17,458 nucleotides of DNA from Opitutales bacterium (GTDB taxonomy: Bacteria; Verrucomicrobiota; Verrucomicrobiia; Opitutales; Intestinicryptomonadaceae). The stretch covers positions 1 through 17,458 of the forward strand of contig JAFXRX010000344.1 of NCBI GenBank assembly GCA_017526045.1, written 5' to 3'. The notes under the pieces are model-generated. The model saw nothing but the letters and a program-made list of their open reading frames with translations. It searched no databases and was not told the origin of the DNA. Made by a program: the position numbers and the translations under genes. Below, piece by piece: positions 7,767 to 14,957 of this stretch (position 1 is the first letter of the stretch; each line of letters opens with the position of its first letter).

Positions 7767-8843
7767 TTACAAAATCAGCATCGCGTCCCCGTACGAGAAA
7801 AATCTGTACTCTTTTTCGATCGCGATTTTGTAAAGCTCTTTGAGCTTCTCGATTCCGCCCTCTTTGCCCGGGCTTAAAAACGCGCCCACAAGGCACATCA
7901 GGGTGGAGCGGGGCAGGTGGAAGTTTGTAATCATCGCGTCGGCTGAAATTATTTTTTGCGGCGGATAGACGAACAAGGAGGCGTCGCCGATGTAGGTTTT
8001 GTTTTCGTCTATTTCCGGGTTTTTCCTGAGGAAATCCTCGCTCGCCCTGAGCGACGTCGTGCCGACCATAATCGTTTTATGGTCTTTGCGGCGTTTTAAG
8101 ACATGCAGCGTTTCGGGCGGAATTTCGTAAATTTCGGAGTGCATTTTGTGGTCTTCGACCCTGTCGCTTTTTATGGGCTGGAAAGTGCCGAGCCCCACGT
8201 GCAGCGTTATCTCGTAAAACTTGCCACCGCGCTTTTCGAGCGAGGCGCACAGCTCCTTTGTGAAGTGCAGCCCCGCCGTCGGCGCAGCCGCCGCGACGCG
8301 CCTTGCGGGGTCGGCGTAGACTGTTTCGTAGCGCCGGTTGTCAAATTCTCGGTCGTAGCTTGGGCTTCTTTGGTCGCGCTCGATGTAGGGCGGCAGGGGA
8401 ACCGCCCCGATTTTTTCGCTGAGGGCTATGACGTTTGGGTATTTGTTTTTTGTAAACTCAACAATCGCCTGCCCGTCCTCGAATTTTTCCAGCACTCGCG
8501 CCTCGAAGAAGCCTTCTTTTGCGAAAACCGAGCCTTCGGGCAGCTTTTTGCCCGGGCGCAGCATGGCGCGCCAAATGTTGTCCCTAATCGGGTTTAAGAG
8601 CAGGCACTCGACCGCGCCGCCGCTTTTGCGGTTCGCGAAAATGCGGGCTTTCAAAACCGCCGCGTTGTTGCGTATGAACGAAAATCCTCCAGGCAAAATA
8701 TCGGCGATTTCCGAAAACCTGCGGTGCTCGATTTCCCCGCTTTCGCGGCGGTAGACGAGCAGGCGCGAGTTGTCCCGCCTCTGCGCGGGCAGCTGCGCGA
8801 TGCGTTCTTTGGGCAGGTCGTAGTCTAAAATCGAGGCGTCCAT
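7767..8843 (-). CDS. queA: S-adenosylmethionine:tRNA ribosyltransferase-isomerase
   Basis: Transfers and isomerises the ribosyl part of S-adenosylmethionine onto 7-aminomethyl-7-deazaguanine at tRNA position 34, giving epoxyqueuosine in the queuosine pathway. The 358-residue length is normal for the family. Diagnostic segments are readable in order: YDLPKERIAQLPAQRRDNSR near the N-terminus, YETVYA, AAPTAGLHFT, LHVGLGTFQPI, DHKMHSE, ITNFHLPRSTLMCLVGAF and the C-terminal YRFFSYGDAMLIL. The region usually reading NDTRV is RNNAAVLKARIF here, a modest departure. The gene starts only 26 bases after the terminator of the upstream exported-protein pair, so its promoter must be very compact or it depends on readthrough. 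No tgt or other queuosine gene is adjacent in the window. Confidence 0.97.
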   Translation of the reverse strand: MDASILDYDLPKERIAQLPAQRRDNSRLLVYRRESGEIEHRRFSEIADILPGGFSFIRNNAAVLKARIFANRKSGGAVECLLLNPIRDNIWRAMLRPGKKLPEGSVFAKEGFFEARVLEKFEDGQAIVEFTKNKYPNVIALSEKIGAVPLPPYIERDQRSPSYDREFDNRRYETVYADPARRVAAAAPTAGLHFTKELCASLEKRGGKFYEITLHVGLGTFQPIKSDRVEDHKMHSEIYEIPPETLHVLKRRKDHKTIMVGTTSLRASEDFLRKNPEIDENKTYIGDASLFVYPPQKIISADAMITNFHLPRSTLMCLVGAFLSPGKEGGIEKLKELYKIAIEKEYRFFSYGDAMLIL

Positions 8844-8869
8844 TTCAAAATCAAAGCAGACAACTTTGC

Positions 8870-8900
8870 AAAAAAAACGCCCGGGGTCAATAGGCGTTTT
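8870..8900 (-). terminator. Intrinsic terminator after the exported-protein pair
   Basis: On the minus strand AAAACGCC (8900-8893) pairs with GGCGTTTT (8881-8874) around an 11-base loop, and four more T residues extend the tail to eight. It lies 21 bases beyond the stop at 8922 and just before queA. The loop contains TTGACC, which could be a -35 box for queA, but no good -10 box follows. Confidence 0.8.
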
Positions 8901-8921
8901 CTTTTTGGCGTATTAAAGCGT

Positions 8922-9725
8922 TCAGTTTTTTTGATGCTGCTTTCCGGCTTTTTCCGCCTCGATTTTCGCGTTTTCCTCGGGGGTCAGCAGGAGCATCAGC
9001 TTTGATTGCTCGACTTCGATTAGGTCGCCGCTTTTCAATTCGTATTTGGACTCCATGTTGTCCTTGTTTTCCTGCAGCGCCTTTTCGCAGGCGGCGATTT
9101 TTTCGGAGAGCTTGGCAAGCTCGTCGATGTCGGTTGTGGAGGCGAGCTTTTCGCGCAGCTGCGAGATTTCGGCGCGCATTTTTATGGCGTACTGGAAGGC
9201 GCGCTGGAATTCCTCGTTTTCCTTCAGCCCCACGACCGCGCTTTTGCGGTAGTAGTGCTTGCCGCCCTTTGAGACGACTTCGAGCGGGTTTATTTTGCCG
9301 CCGTCCTTGAACGTGAAAGTCGAATATTCCTCGGGCGAAATTTCCCCGCAGATGTTGGTTTTCAAAAACCATACAAGATACTGCCTTCCGCTCGAAAACC
9401 TGTAGCCGTCGACCATTATTTTGTCGTTTGCCTTGAACTGGCTGTCGAGCTGCTTGAGCTTCATTTCGAGGGAATTTTTCAGCTGGGCGTCGGCGGCGGC
9501 CTTGATTTGCTCCTGCAGGTTTTTTATCTGCGCGTCGGAGGCTTTCATTATCTGCACGTTGCGCTGGAACTCCTCGAACTGGTTCATCGAATTGAAGTCG
9601 AAAACCACGAGGTAGTTGTTTTGCCCGAATCTTACGACGTCGCCGATTGCGGGGGGCTGCCCGCCAGCGTTTGCCGCCGCGCTTGCGGCGAGGATTGGAA
9701 GGAATTTAAACAGATTTAGATTCAT
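8922..9725 (-). CDS. Exported coiled-coil protein, unknown function
   Basis: A 267-residue protein with a signal-peptide-like start (MNLNLFKFLPILAASAAANA, likely cut after Ala20), so probably periplasmic or envelope-associated. Two stretches rich in Glu, Lys, Gln and Ala with coiled-coil character (about 60-95 and 170-225) alternate with beta-like segments such as GDVVRFGQNNYLVVFDF, RQYLVWFLKTNI and SGDLIEVEQSKLMLLLTP. The last 15 residues are highly charged. I recognise no family or catalytic motif. The start lies 3 bases after the stop of the preceding exported protein and a terminator follows, so the two form a two-gene transcript. The signal n-region has only one basic residue, which is a little weak, but the hydrophobic core and ANA site are good. 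Confidence 0.8.
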   Translation of the reverse strand: MNLNLFKFLPILAASAAANAGGQPPAIGDVVRFGQNNYLVVFDFNSMNQFEEFQRNVQIMKASDAQIKNLQEQIKAAADAQLKNSLEMKLKQLDSQFKANDKIMVDGYRFSSGRQYLVWFLKTNICGEISPEEYSTFTFKDGGKINPLEVVSKGGKHYYRKSAVVGLKENEEFQRAFQYAIKMRAEISQLREKLASTTDIDELAKLSEKIAACEKALQENKDNMESKYELKSGDLIEVEQSKLMLLLTPEENAKIEAEKAGKQHQKN

Positions 9726-9728
9726 AAT

Positions 9729-10334
9729 TTACTTTTCCGAAAAAAGAGCCTGCGAGAGGGTTTCGTTGTTTTGCGAGCAAAATGCGCCCGAAAACTGGGT
9801 GTAAAGAGAGTCGAGCGCGTCCTTTGAGGAGACCGTAAATTCGAGGGTTTTCGAGTGGGTTGTCGAGGGGTATATTTTGTAGACGTTTGAAAGCGAGGCG
9901 TTTTTTTCCGCCTCCTGGGCGAAGGGGATTTTGTCTTTCGCCGCGTTTGCCTTTTCGACGAGCGTCTGCATTGCTGGGGAGGCTTTCGACTTCAAGTCGG
10001 CGGGCATTTTGTTCGAAAGAATTTCAGCCTGCTTTTGCGGGTCGACGGGCCTTGCGTTGTATATGCGTATTTGCGAATTGCCGGTTGTGTCGATTACAAT
10101 TTCAGAAACTTCGAGGGGGCCTGCGATGTAGTTTTGCTTCGAGACCGACGCGATTGTCTGTATGTTTATGTAAACGGAAGTTCCGTTTAGAAATTCAATG
10201 CCGCAGACCATTTTGTTTGCAAAATTGCCGCGCGTTTTCGCGAACACAGTGCTTTGGGCGTCCTGGGCGGAAGCGGCTTGGCATGCGGCGAGAGCCGCGA
10301 GCGCGAATATTTTTGCCGTTTTAATTATATTCAT
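9729..10334 (-). CDS. Exported protein or lipoprotein, unknown function
   Basis: A 201-residue protein with an export signal. The N-terminus MNIIKTAKIFALAALAACQAASAQ can be read two ways: LAAC with Cys18 is an acceptable lipobox, while ASA-Q at residues 21-24 is an equally good signal peptidase I site. It is therefore either a lipoprotein or a soluble secreted protein. The mature part has a beta-rich first half (NKMVCGIEFLNGTSVYINIQTIASVSKQ, GPLEVSEIVIDTTGNSQIRIYNARPV) and a helical second half, with one more Cys near the C-terminus. No family was recognised. It is the first gene of a two-gene minus-strand transcript with the coiled-coil protein 3 bases downstream, and it diverges from the ABCG-type transporter gene across 70 bases. 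Confidence 0.78.
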   Translation of the reverse strand: MNIIKTAKIFALAALAACQAASAQDAQSTVFAKTRGNFANKMVCGIEFLNGTSVYINIQTIASVSKQNYIAGPLEVSEIVIDTTGNSQIRIYNARPVDPQKQAEILSNKMPADLKSKASPAMQTLVEKANAAKDKIPFAQEAEKNASLSNVYKIYPSTTHSKTLEFTVSSKDALDSLYTQFSGAFCSQNNETLSQALFSEK

Positions 10335-10404
10335 TGTTGCAATTTGTTAAAAAATTTAAGATATTTTGGGATGTTAACGATTTTTATTCGCACCGCAAGA
10401 ACTA
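10335..10404. promoter_or_regulatory. Divergent promoter region with candidate plus-strand promoter
   Basis: This 70-base A/T-rich gap separates two divergent genes. On the plus strand TTGCAA (10337-10342) is followed after exactly 17 bases by GATATT (10360-10365), a plausible sigma70-type pair with four of six matches in each box. It would start transcription near 10372, about 33 bases before the transporter ATG. I see no equally good pair for the minus-strand gene. Confidence 0.4.
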
Positions 10405-12066
10405 ATGTTAAGCTGCAAAAATTTGACAGTCCGCGTTTCGGGGGAGCAGGAGCCGATATTGTCGAATGCAACCCTGTCTTTCAAGCCCCGCGCCATGAAC
10501 GCCGTCATAGGGCCTTCGGGCTGCGGCAAGACGACTCTTCTCAAGGCGATGATGCGCCTAATCGACCGCGAGGGCGAGTCGTATTTTTGCAACGAGGAAA
10601 TTCTTTCGAGCGAGTCTTTGGTCGGCAAAGTCGGCTACGCGCCGCAGTTTACGTGCGCGCACCCAAAGCTTACCGTTTTTGAGGCCGTCGAAAGCGCGCT
10701 TAAAATCGGCGAGCGCGACGCGTCAAAAATCGGCGCGAGGGCGGAACAAATCCTGAAAATAATCGGGCTCGACGCCCACGCGAACAAGCAGATAGAAAGC
10801 CTTTCGGGCGGGCAGCTCAGGCGCATGGGGCTCGGCTTGGAGCTTGCCGCAAACCCGCCCGCGATGTTTTGCGACGAAGTTACGAGCGGCCTCGACCCGC
10901 TTTCGGAAAACACGATTTTGGATATGCTCAAAAATTTTTGCCAAGAAGGCGGCAAAACCATTATCTGCATAATCCACAATCTCGCAAAGCTCGACTATTT
11001 CGACCTCGTAACGGTTGTCTACGAGGGGAGGGTCGTCTTCCAGGGCTCGCCCAAGGAATTGAACAGCCACTTCGAAATAGACTCTCCTCTTAATTTGTAC
11101 GACGCGCTGAACGCGCGCGGCGTCGAATACTGGCTAAAAAAACGCCCGCCGCTTGCCGACTACTGCGCGGGCATCGACGCAAAAAGCCTGCCCAAACCCA
11201 AGCCGCGCCCGGGCGCGCTCTCGCAGATAGCCACGCTGCTTGCGCGCCGCTACAAGCTCTTCTTCCGCGATTCGGGGTATTTGCTGCTGACAATGGCGAT
11301 AACATTCGGCTTTCCGATAGTCGTTGTGATTTTCGCCTTCGGGGGGCTGCCGCAAATACGCGGGCTTGCGCTCGAGCGGTCGCTTGGCGGCGTCGAGGAG
11401 CTTAGGGAGACGCTGCGCTTTTCAATAGAGGCGGCGCAGACTTCAACCCTCGTGACGGGGCTGATTTTGTTCCAGGTGGTGCTGCTTACCTTGATGGGCT
11501 CGAACAATTCCGCGCGCGAGATTGCCGGCGAGCGCAATTTGTTCGAAAAGGAGAGGCTGCTCGGGCTGCGCCCCTGGGCTTACGCCGCCTCGAAGGTTGT
11601 ATTCACCTCGTCAATCGCCCTTTTCCAGGGGATTTGGATGTGCTGGTTTGTGAAGTTTGTCTGCGATTTCCCGGGGGACTTTTTTGTGCAGGCGGCGGTG
11701 CTTTCGGGCGTGTGCGTTTCAATGACTTTGGTCTGCCTTGCATTCTCCGCGCTCTTTTCTTCGCCCGACAAGGCCAACATTGTTTCGATTTACCTCGTCG
11801 GCTTCCAGCTTCCGCTTTCGGGCATAGTTCTTGCGCTTCCCGAATGCCTGAAATGGGTGTGCCGCCCGCTCATAAACTCCTACTGGGGCTGGGCGGGCTT
11901 TATGACTTCGATGAAAGACACGCGCCTCTACGACGCCTTTGTGCACACAAGCGCAAGCTACGAATGGATTGCCTCCCCCGGGATTGCGGTTTTCGCCCTC
12001 GCGCTGCAGGGCATAATTGGAATTGCATTTGCGCTTAAAGGCTGCTATCAAAAGAAATGGAATTAG
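10405..12066 (+). CDS. ABCG-type ABC transporter, fused ATPase and ABC-2 permease
   Basis: A 553-residue half-transporter with the ATPase domain first, the order used by ABCG/White proteins. Walker A is GPSGCGKT (residues 36-43), the Q-loop is Gln81, the signature is ESLSGGQLRR (131-140), Walker B is AMFCDEVTSGLD (153-164) and the switch is His191. After a Lys/Pro-rich linker (262-270) comes an ABC-2 membrane domain with about six helices between residues 292 and 545. It includes the conserved amphipathic segment REIAGERNLFEKERLLGLRP (371-390), typical of ABC-2 permeases. Homodimerisation and export are expected from the family; the substrate is unknown. It is the first gene of a probable operon: no terminator is visible in the 58 bases before the next gene. 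A candidate promoter lies upstream, and no Shine-Dalgarno is seen. Confidence 0.92.
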   Translation: MLSCKNLTVRVSGEQEPILSNATLSFKPRAMNAVIGPSGCGKTTLLKAMMRLIDREGESYFCNEEILSSESLVGKVGYAPQFTCAHPKLTVFEAVESALKIGERDASKIGARAEQILKIIGLDAHANKQIESLSGGQLRRMGLGLELAANPPAMFCDEVTSGLDPLSENTILDMLKNFCQEGGKTIICIIHNLAKLDYFDLVTVVYEGRVVFQGSPKELNSHFEIDSPLNLYDALNARGVEYWLKKRPPLADYCAGIDAKSLPKPKPRPGALSQIATLLARRYKLFFRDSGYLLLTMAITFGFPIVVVIFAFGGLPQIRGLALERSLGGVEELRETLRFSIEAAQTSTLVTGLILFQVVLLTLMGSNNSAREIAGERNLFEKERLLGLRPWAYAASKVVFTSSIALFQGIWMCWFVKFVCDFPGDFFVQAAVLSGVCVSMTLVCLAFSALFSSPDKANIVSIYLVGFQLPLSGIVLALPECLKWVCRPLINSYWGWAGFMTSMKDTRLYDAFVHTSASYEWIASPGIAVFALALQGIIGIAFALKGCYQKKWN

Positions 12067-12124
12067 AAAAAATGCGCGGAATTTTAATGCGGAATTTTTA
12101 ACAACGAAAAAACGGCTTTAATAT
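12067..12124. repeat. Short intergenic spacer with 10-base direct repeat
   Basis: The 58-base gap contains GCGGAATTTT twice (12076-12085 and 12089-12098, 13-base period). There is no terminator hairpin with a T run, so transcription from the transporter gene probably continues through. TAATAT just before the ATG at 12125 is too close to that start to serve as a -10 box for it. Confidence 0.4.
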
Positions 12125-12499
12125 ATGAAAGGAAAATTCAACCCCGTTATAATCGCGGTCGCCATTCCGGTTTTGGCGATAGCATTTGCGATAGGCTCCG
12201 TGTTTTACAAGAGGTCGGCGACTTCGCGCTCCGACGCGTTCCCGACCGCCGCCTACGTCGACAGCCCCGCCTCGTTTTTCGGCAACAGGTACGTTTTGAA
12301 GGCGCAGGTGGAATCGCAGCTTGCCTACAAGGCGGGCTCGGGCAGGCTTTTGTGCGTTAGGGCTCCCGACGGGGCGAGGGTCGCGATAGTTGTGCCGGTG
12401 GAAATCGGCAGGAACATCCAGGCGGGGCAGAAGTACGGCTTTGACGTCGAGGTTATGTCGAACGGAGTTTTAATGGTAAGGGGATTGGAGAAGTTTTAA
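12125..12499 (+). CDS. Small membrane-anchored protein, unknown function
   Basis: A 124-residue protein with one N-terminal membrane segment (about residues 8-27, NPVIIAVAIPVLAIAFAIGS), which is uncleaved or signal-anchor-like. A compact domain of about 85 residues follows with alternating beta-like segments: RYVLKAQVESQLAYK, RLLCVRAPDGARVAIVVP and KYGFDVEVMSNGVLMVRGL. The pattern suggests a small beta-barrel, possibly OB-fold-like, on the periplasmic side, but I recognise no family and the fold guess is weak. The stop is separated by a single base from the start of the 653-residue exported protein, so the two are tightly coupled. It lies 58 bases after the ABCG-type exporter gene, and co-expression with it is likely. 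Confidence 0.8.
   Translation: MKGKFNPVIIAVAIPVLAIAFAIGSVFYKRSATSRSDAFPTAAYVDSPASFFGNRYVLKAQVESQLAYKAGSGRLLCVRAPDGARVAIVVPVEIGRNIQAGQKYGFDVEVMSNGVLMVRGLEKF
12487..12493 (+). promoter_or_regulatory. Ribosome binding site of the 653-residue exported protein
   Basis: GGAGAAG lies inside the end of the preceding gene and ends 7 bases before the ATG at 12501. It is one of the few convincing Shine-Dalgarno-like sequences in the window and supports that start, as well as translational coupling with the gene before it. Confidence 0.55.
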
Positions 12500-12500
12500 A

Positions 12501-14462
12501 ATGAAAAATTTTTGCGCGACAGTATCGTTAATGTTTTTTGCCGCGGCCTTAAACGCGCAGTTTTTGCCGCAGGCAGCCCCCGCCGCACAGCCCGAGGCCG
12601 CGCAGCCCGCGCCAAGCGCAAAGGTCAAAACGCCCGCCAAGGCGGCGCAGCCCGCCGCGCCCGTCCAGAGCTCGAACGTGTCGGTTTCCCCGTCCACGAG
12701 CCTCGACAGCGGCACGCTTGAGCGCACGCAGGACAAGCTCTTCGACGTCGAATCCGACAGCATCGACTTCGAAAACGGATCGTTCAAATGGAAGGGCAGG
12801 ACGTTCGACTTGGGCTCTTCGCGCATAGTCCGCGCAAGGTTCGAACGCTACTTGGCAATGGATTTGAGCGACCAAAACTTCGACTCCTACCAGAAAATCC
12901 TGAAGGAAATAACAGCCTCGCTCGCGCCCGCGGCGATTGACGCCCTCGACCCCGACGAGCGCGACGCCATTGTGAAGGCCGCGTGGTCGAAGCTCTACGA
13001 GGCCGCCGAATACGACATCGACAACGACGGCTGCATTGCAATTTCCAACTGCGTCTACCAAGTTTGGCGCATGGCAAGCGAATACCGCAAGGCGGACATC
13101 CGCGAAAAGCTCGCCATTGCCGACGCCAAAAAAACCGCCCGCGAAACCGAAAGTTTGGAGCGCAAAATCGCCTCCGACAACTACATGGCGCAAAGGCGCG
13201 CGATGGAAAGTCCCAAGAGCACCCGCGTAGTCCCGCCGACTATAGGCGCAAACCAAGTGGCAAACCAGCTCAAGGAGCTCGCGGAGGCGTTCGGCAAAAA
13301 ATCGCTTAAGACTGCCGAAAAAACCGCGGTCGGCGCGCAGGCAATTCTGCAGTTCCAGTCGCAGACCATGTCGTTTTTGACCGCCCGCAAATTTCAGCAC
13401 GCAACAATCTCCGCGTATTTTTACAGGGTGCTCTTCAAGGGGAGCTTCCAGAATTTCGAAGTCGGCAAGGACGAGTTCGCAAAATTCTACCCGATTTCAA
13501 ACATGCTGCCGACAAACGACCTCATGGAAAGCCTCGCAACCGAGGCGCGCAACGACGTGCGCGAAAGCATGATAAGCGTCAACTCACTCTACGATTCGGG
13601 GCAGCGGTATTCGGCCTTGATGCGCCTCATGGAAACTTTTATGCTCGGCGAAAACGAGCCATCCGTCCGCGCTTTCGACTTCGAAAAAAAGAAGGTGCTG
13701 CACGCCATTTACCGCGACGTCATGCTCTTGAAGGATCTCGCCGACAACCGCGACCTCGCCGCGATTGAGGAGGCTTTGCAGCGCATCGGCGCGCTCGCAA
13801 ACGACTTCCCCTCGCACGAGGCGTACTCGAAAATCCGCATAGCCCGCCAGGCTTCGAACCTCAAAATAATGCAGGCTCGCGCGGCGGCATTCAACGGGAA
13901 TTTGGACGACGCCAAAGCCGCGCTCGAAGAGGCGGCAATTATCTGGCCGCTCAATCCGGAGCTCGACAAGTTTACGGACGAAGTCATGAAAATGTCGGTG
14001 GGCGCGTCGAAATACGTTGCGAGGTTCGACGAGCTTTTGGAGCGGCAGAACTACCGCGAAATTATGGATTCGGCGGCGGAATTTGGCATCGCGCTGCGCG
14101 ACAGCCCGGAAAAAATCGCAAAGCTTAAGGAAATAGTTGGCAACGTCTCGCAGATAGATTTTCTCATCGCGCAGGCGCACGAGCTGAATTTGCAGGGCAA
14201 CTCCTACGTGGCGTGGGAGCTGCTTGAAAAGGCGCGCTCAATCGACGCCGCCGACCCGATTTTGGCGCGCGCAATGGCGTCCCTTGCGCCGAGCGTCGCC
14301 GACTACGTCCAGATTTTGGACAAAGCGCGCCTTGCCGAAAAATCCGGCAGGGGAGTGGAGGCTTTGAATTTGTACCTGCGCGCGCAGGATATTTTCCCGA
14401 CATCGCAGACGTGCCGCGAGGGCATCGAGCGCATGTCAAATTCGTTCCCGTCTTTTAAGTAA
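12501..14462 (+). CDS. Exported TPR-like protein with an EF-hand-like loop, unknown function
   Basis: A 653-residue protein with a signal peptide (MKNFCATVSLMFFAAALNAQ, cut near residue 19) and an Ala/Pro-rich region to about residue 68. A mostly helical body follows. Residues 172-183, DIDNDGCIAISN, match the calcium-binding EF-hand loop pattern DxDxDGxI, except that Asn replaces the usual acidic residue at position 12. Near the C-terminus three helix-pair segments resemble TPR units: residues 450-491 (QARAAAFNGNLDDAKAALEE), 551-591 (AQAHELNLQGNSYVAWELLE) and 601-645 (KARLAEKSGRGVEALNLYLR). TPR domains usually mediate protein binding, so a periplasmic scaffold is likely. No enzyme motif was found. 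It starts one base after the small membrane protein and ends 2 bases before the GYF_2-like gene. Confidence 0.83.
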   Translation: MKNFCATVSLMFFAAALNAQFLPQAAPAAQPEAAQPAPSAKVKTPAKAAQPAAPVQSSNVSVSPSTSLDSGTLERTQDKLFDVESDSIDFENGSFKWKGRTFDLGSSRIVRARFERYLAMDLSDQNFDSYQKILKEITASLAPAAIDALDPDERDAIVKAAWSKLYEAAEYDIDNDGCIAISNCVYQVWRMASEYRKADIREKLAIADAKKTARETESLERKIASDNYMAQRRAMESPKSTRVVPPTIGANQVANQLKELAEAFGKKSLKTAEKTAVGAQAILQFQSQTMSFLTARKFQHATISAYFYRVLFKGSFQNFEVGKDEFAKFYPISNMLPTNDLMESLATEARNDVRESMISVNSLYDSGQRYSALMRLMETFMLGENEPSVRAFDFEKKKVLHAIYRDVMLLKDLADNRDLAAIEEALQRIGALANDFPSHEAYSKIRIARQASNLKIMQARAAAFNGNLDDAKAALEEAAIIWPLNPELDKFTDEVMKMSVGASKYVARFDELLERQNYREIMDSAAEFGIALRDSPEKIAKLKEIVGNVSQIDFLIAQAHELNLQGNSYVAWELLEKARSIDAADPILARAMASLAPSVADYVQILDKARLAEKSGRGVEALNLYLRAQDIFPTSQTCREGIERMSNSFPSFK

Positions 14463-14464
14463 AA

Positions 14465-14878
14465 ATGCGCAAGTACAAGGTTTTTTGGAAGGGCGAGTGC
14501 GTCGGCGAATTTACGGCGGAGGAAATCCGCGAGGGCGTCGGGCGCGGAACGTTCGGGGCTTTGCACAGCGCGCTTTTAAATTCGGGCAAAATGGTTTCGG
14601 TTTCGGAGCTTTTGCGGCGAGTCGGCGAAGGTCTGGTTGAGGGCGGGCAAAATTCTGAAGGCGGCTCCGCCAAAAAGGATTTTGATTTTTTGATATTCGG
14701 CTACGCGCTCGCGGGGCTTGCTTTTCTTTCGCCGGCGTCGCTTTTCGGCGCGGTTTTTTACTGCGCGTTTTTGTACAAGTCGGGCAGGGGCGCGCTTGCG
14801 GGGCAGCTTTTAATCCTGTCTTTGTTTATCGGGATTTTGGGCGTATGCTTTGAAAAATTCGTCCTCGCCTCCCTTTGA
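14465..14878 (+). CDS. Small membrane protein with GYF_2-like N-terminal domain
   Basis: A 137-residue protein. The N-terminal 50 residues, KYKVFWKGECVGEFTAEEIREG onward, follow the pattern of GYF_2/DUF4339 domains: an aromatic strand, a xGxF turn, then a helix EEIREGVGRG and a hydrophobic strand. A Gly/Glu-rich linker (53-70) leads to a strongly hydrophobic C-terminal half with two to three membrane segments (about 75-103 and 111-133) around the loop YKSGRGA. GYF_2 domains are thought to bind peptides and are often fused to small membrane domains in bacteria. The start lies 2 bases after the preceding stop, in the same transcript, and the gene is followed by a bidirectional terminator. The GYF_2 assignment rests on pattern only. 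Confidence 0.75.
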   Translation: MRKYKVFWKGECVGEFTAEEIREGVGRGTFGALHSALLNSGKMVSVSELLRRVGEGLVEGGQNSEGGSAKKDFDFLIFGYALAGLAFLSPASLFGAVFYCAFLYKSGRGALAGQLLILSLFIGILGVCFEKFVLASL

Positions 14879-14903
14879 TTTTTTGCGCTTTCTTATCTTC
14901 AAA

Positions 14904-14937
14904 AAAAAACGCCCGAAAATTTTTTCGGGCGTTTTTT
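14904..14937. terminator. Bidirectional intrinsic terminator between convergent genes
   Basis: Arms AAAAAACGCCCGAAAA (14904-14919) and TTTTCGGGCGTTTTTT (14922-14937) are perfectly complementary around a 2-base loop. They leave T runs on both strands, because the flanking A tract reads as T on the minus strand. It separates the plus-strand operon ending at 14878 from the minus-strand gene ending at 14958. Confidence 0.92.
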
Positions 14938-14957
14938 GCTTTCGATTTTCGGGGGGA

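Noticed and set aside
12549..13400. Minus-strand open frame (283 codons) opposite the TPR-like gene
   Set aside because: Its composition (Gly/Arg/Val/Phe-rich) is an antisense artefact. The plus frame has a signal peptide, TPR-like units and a tight operon position.
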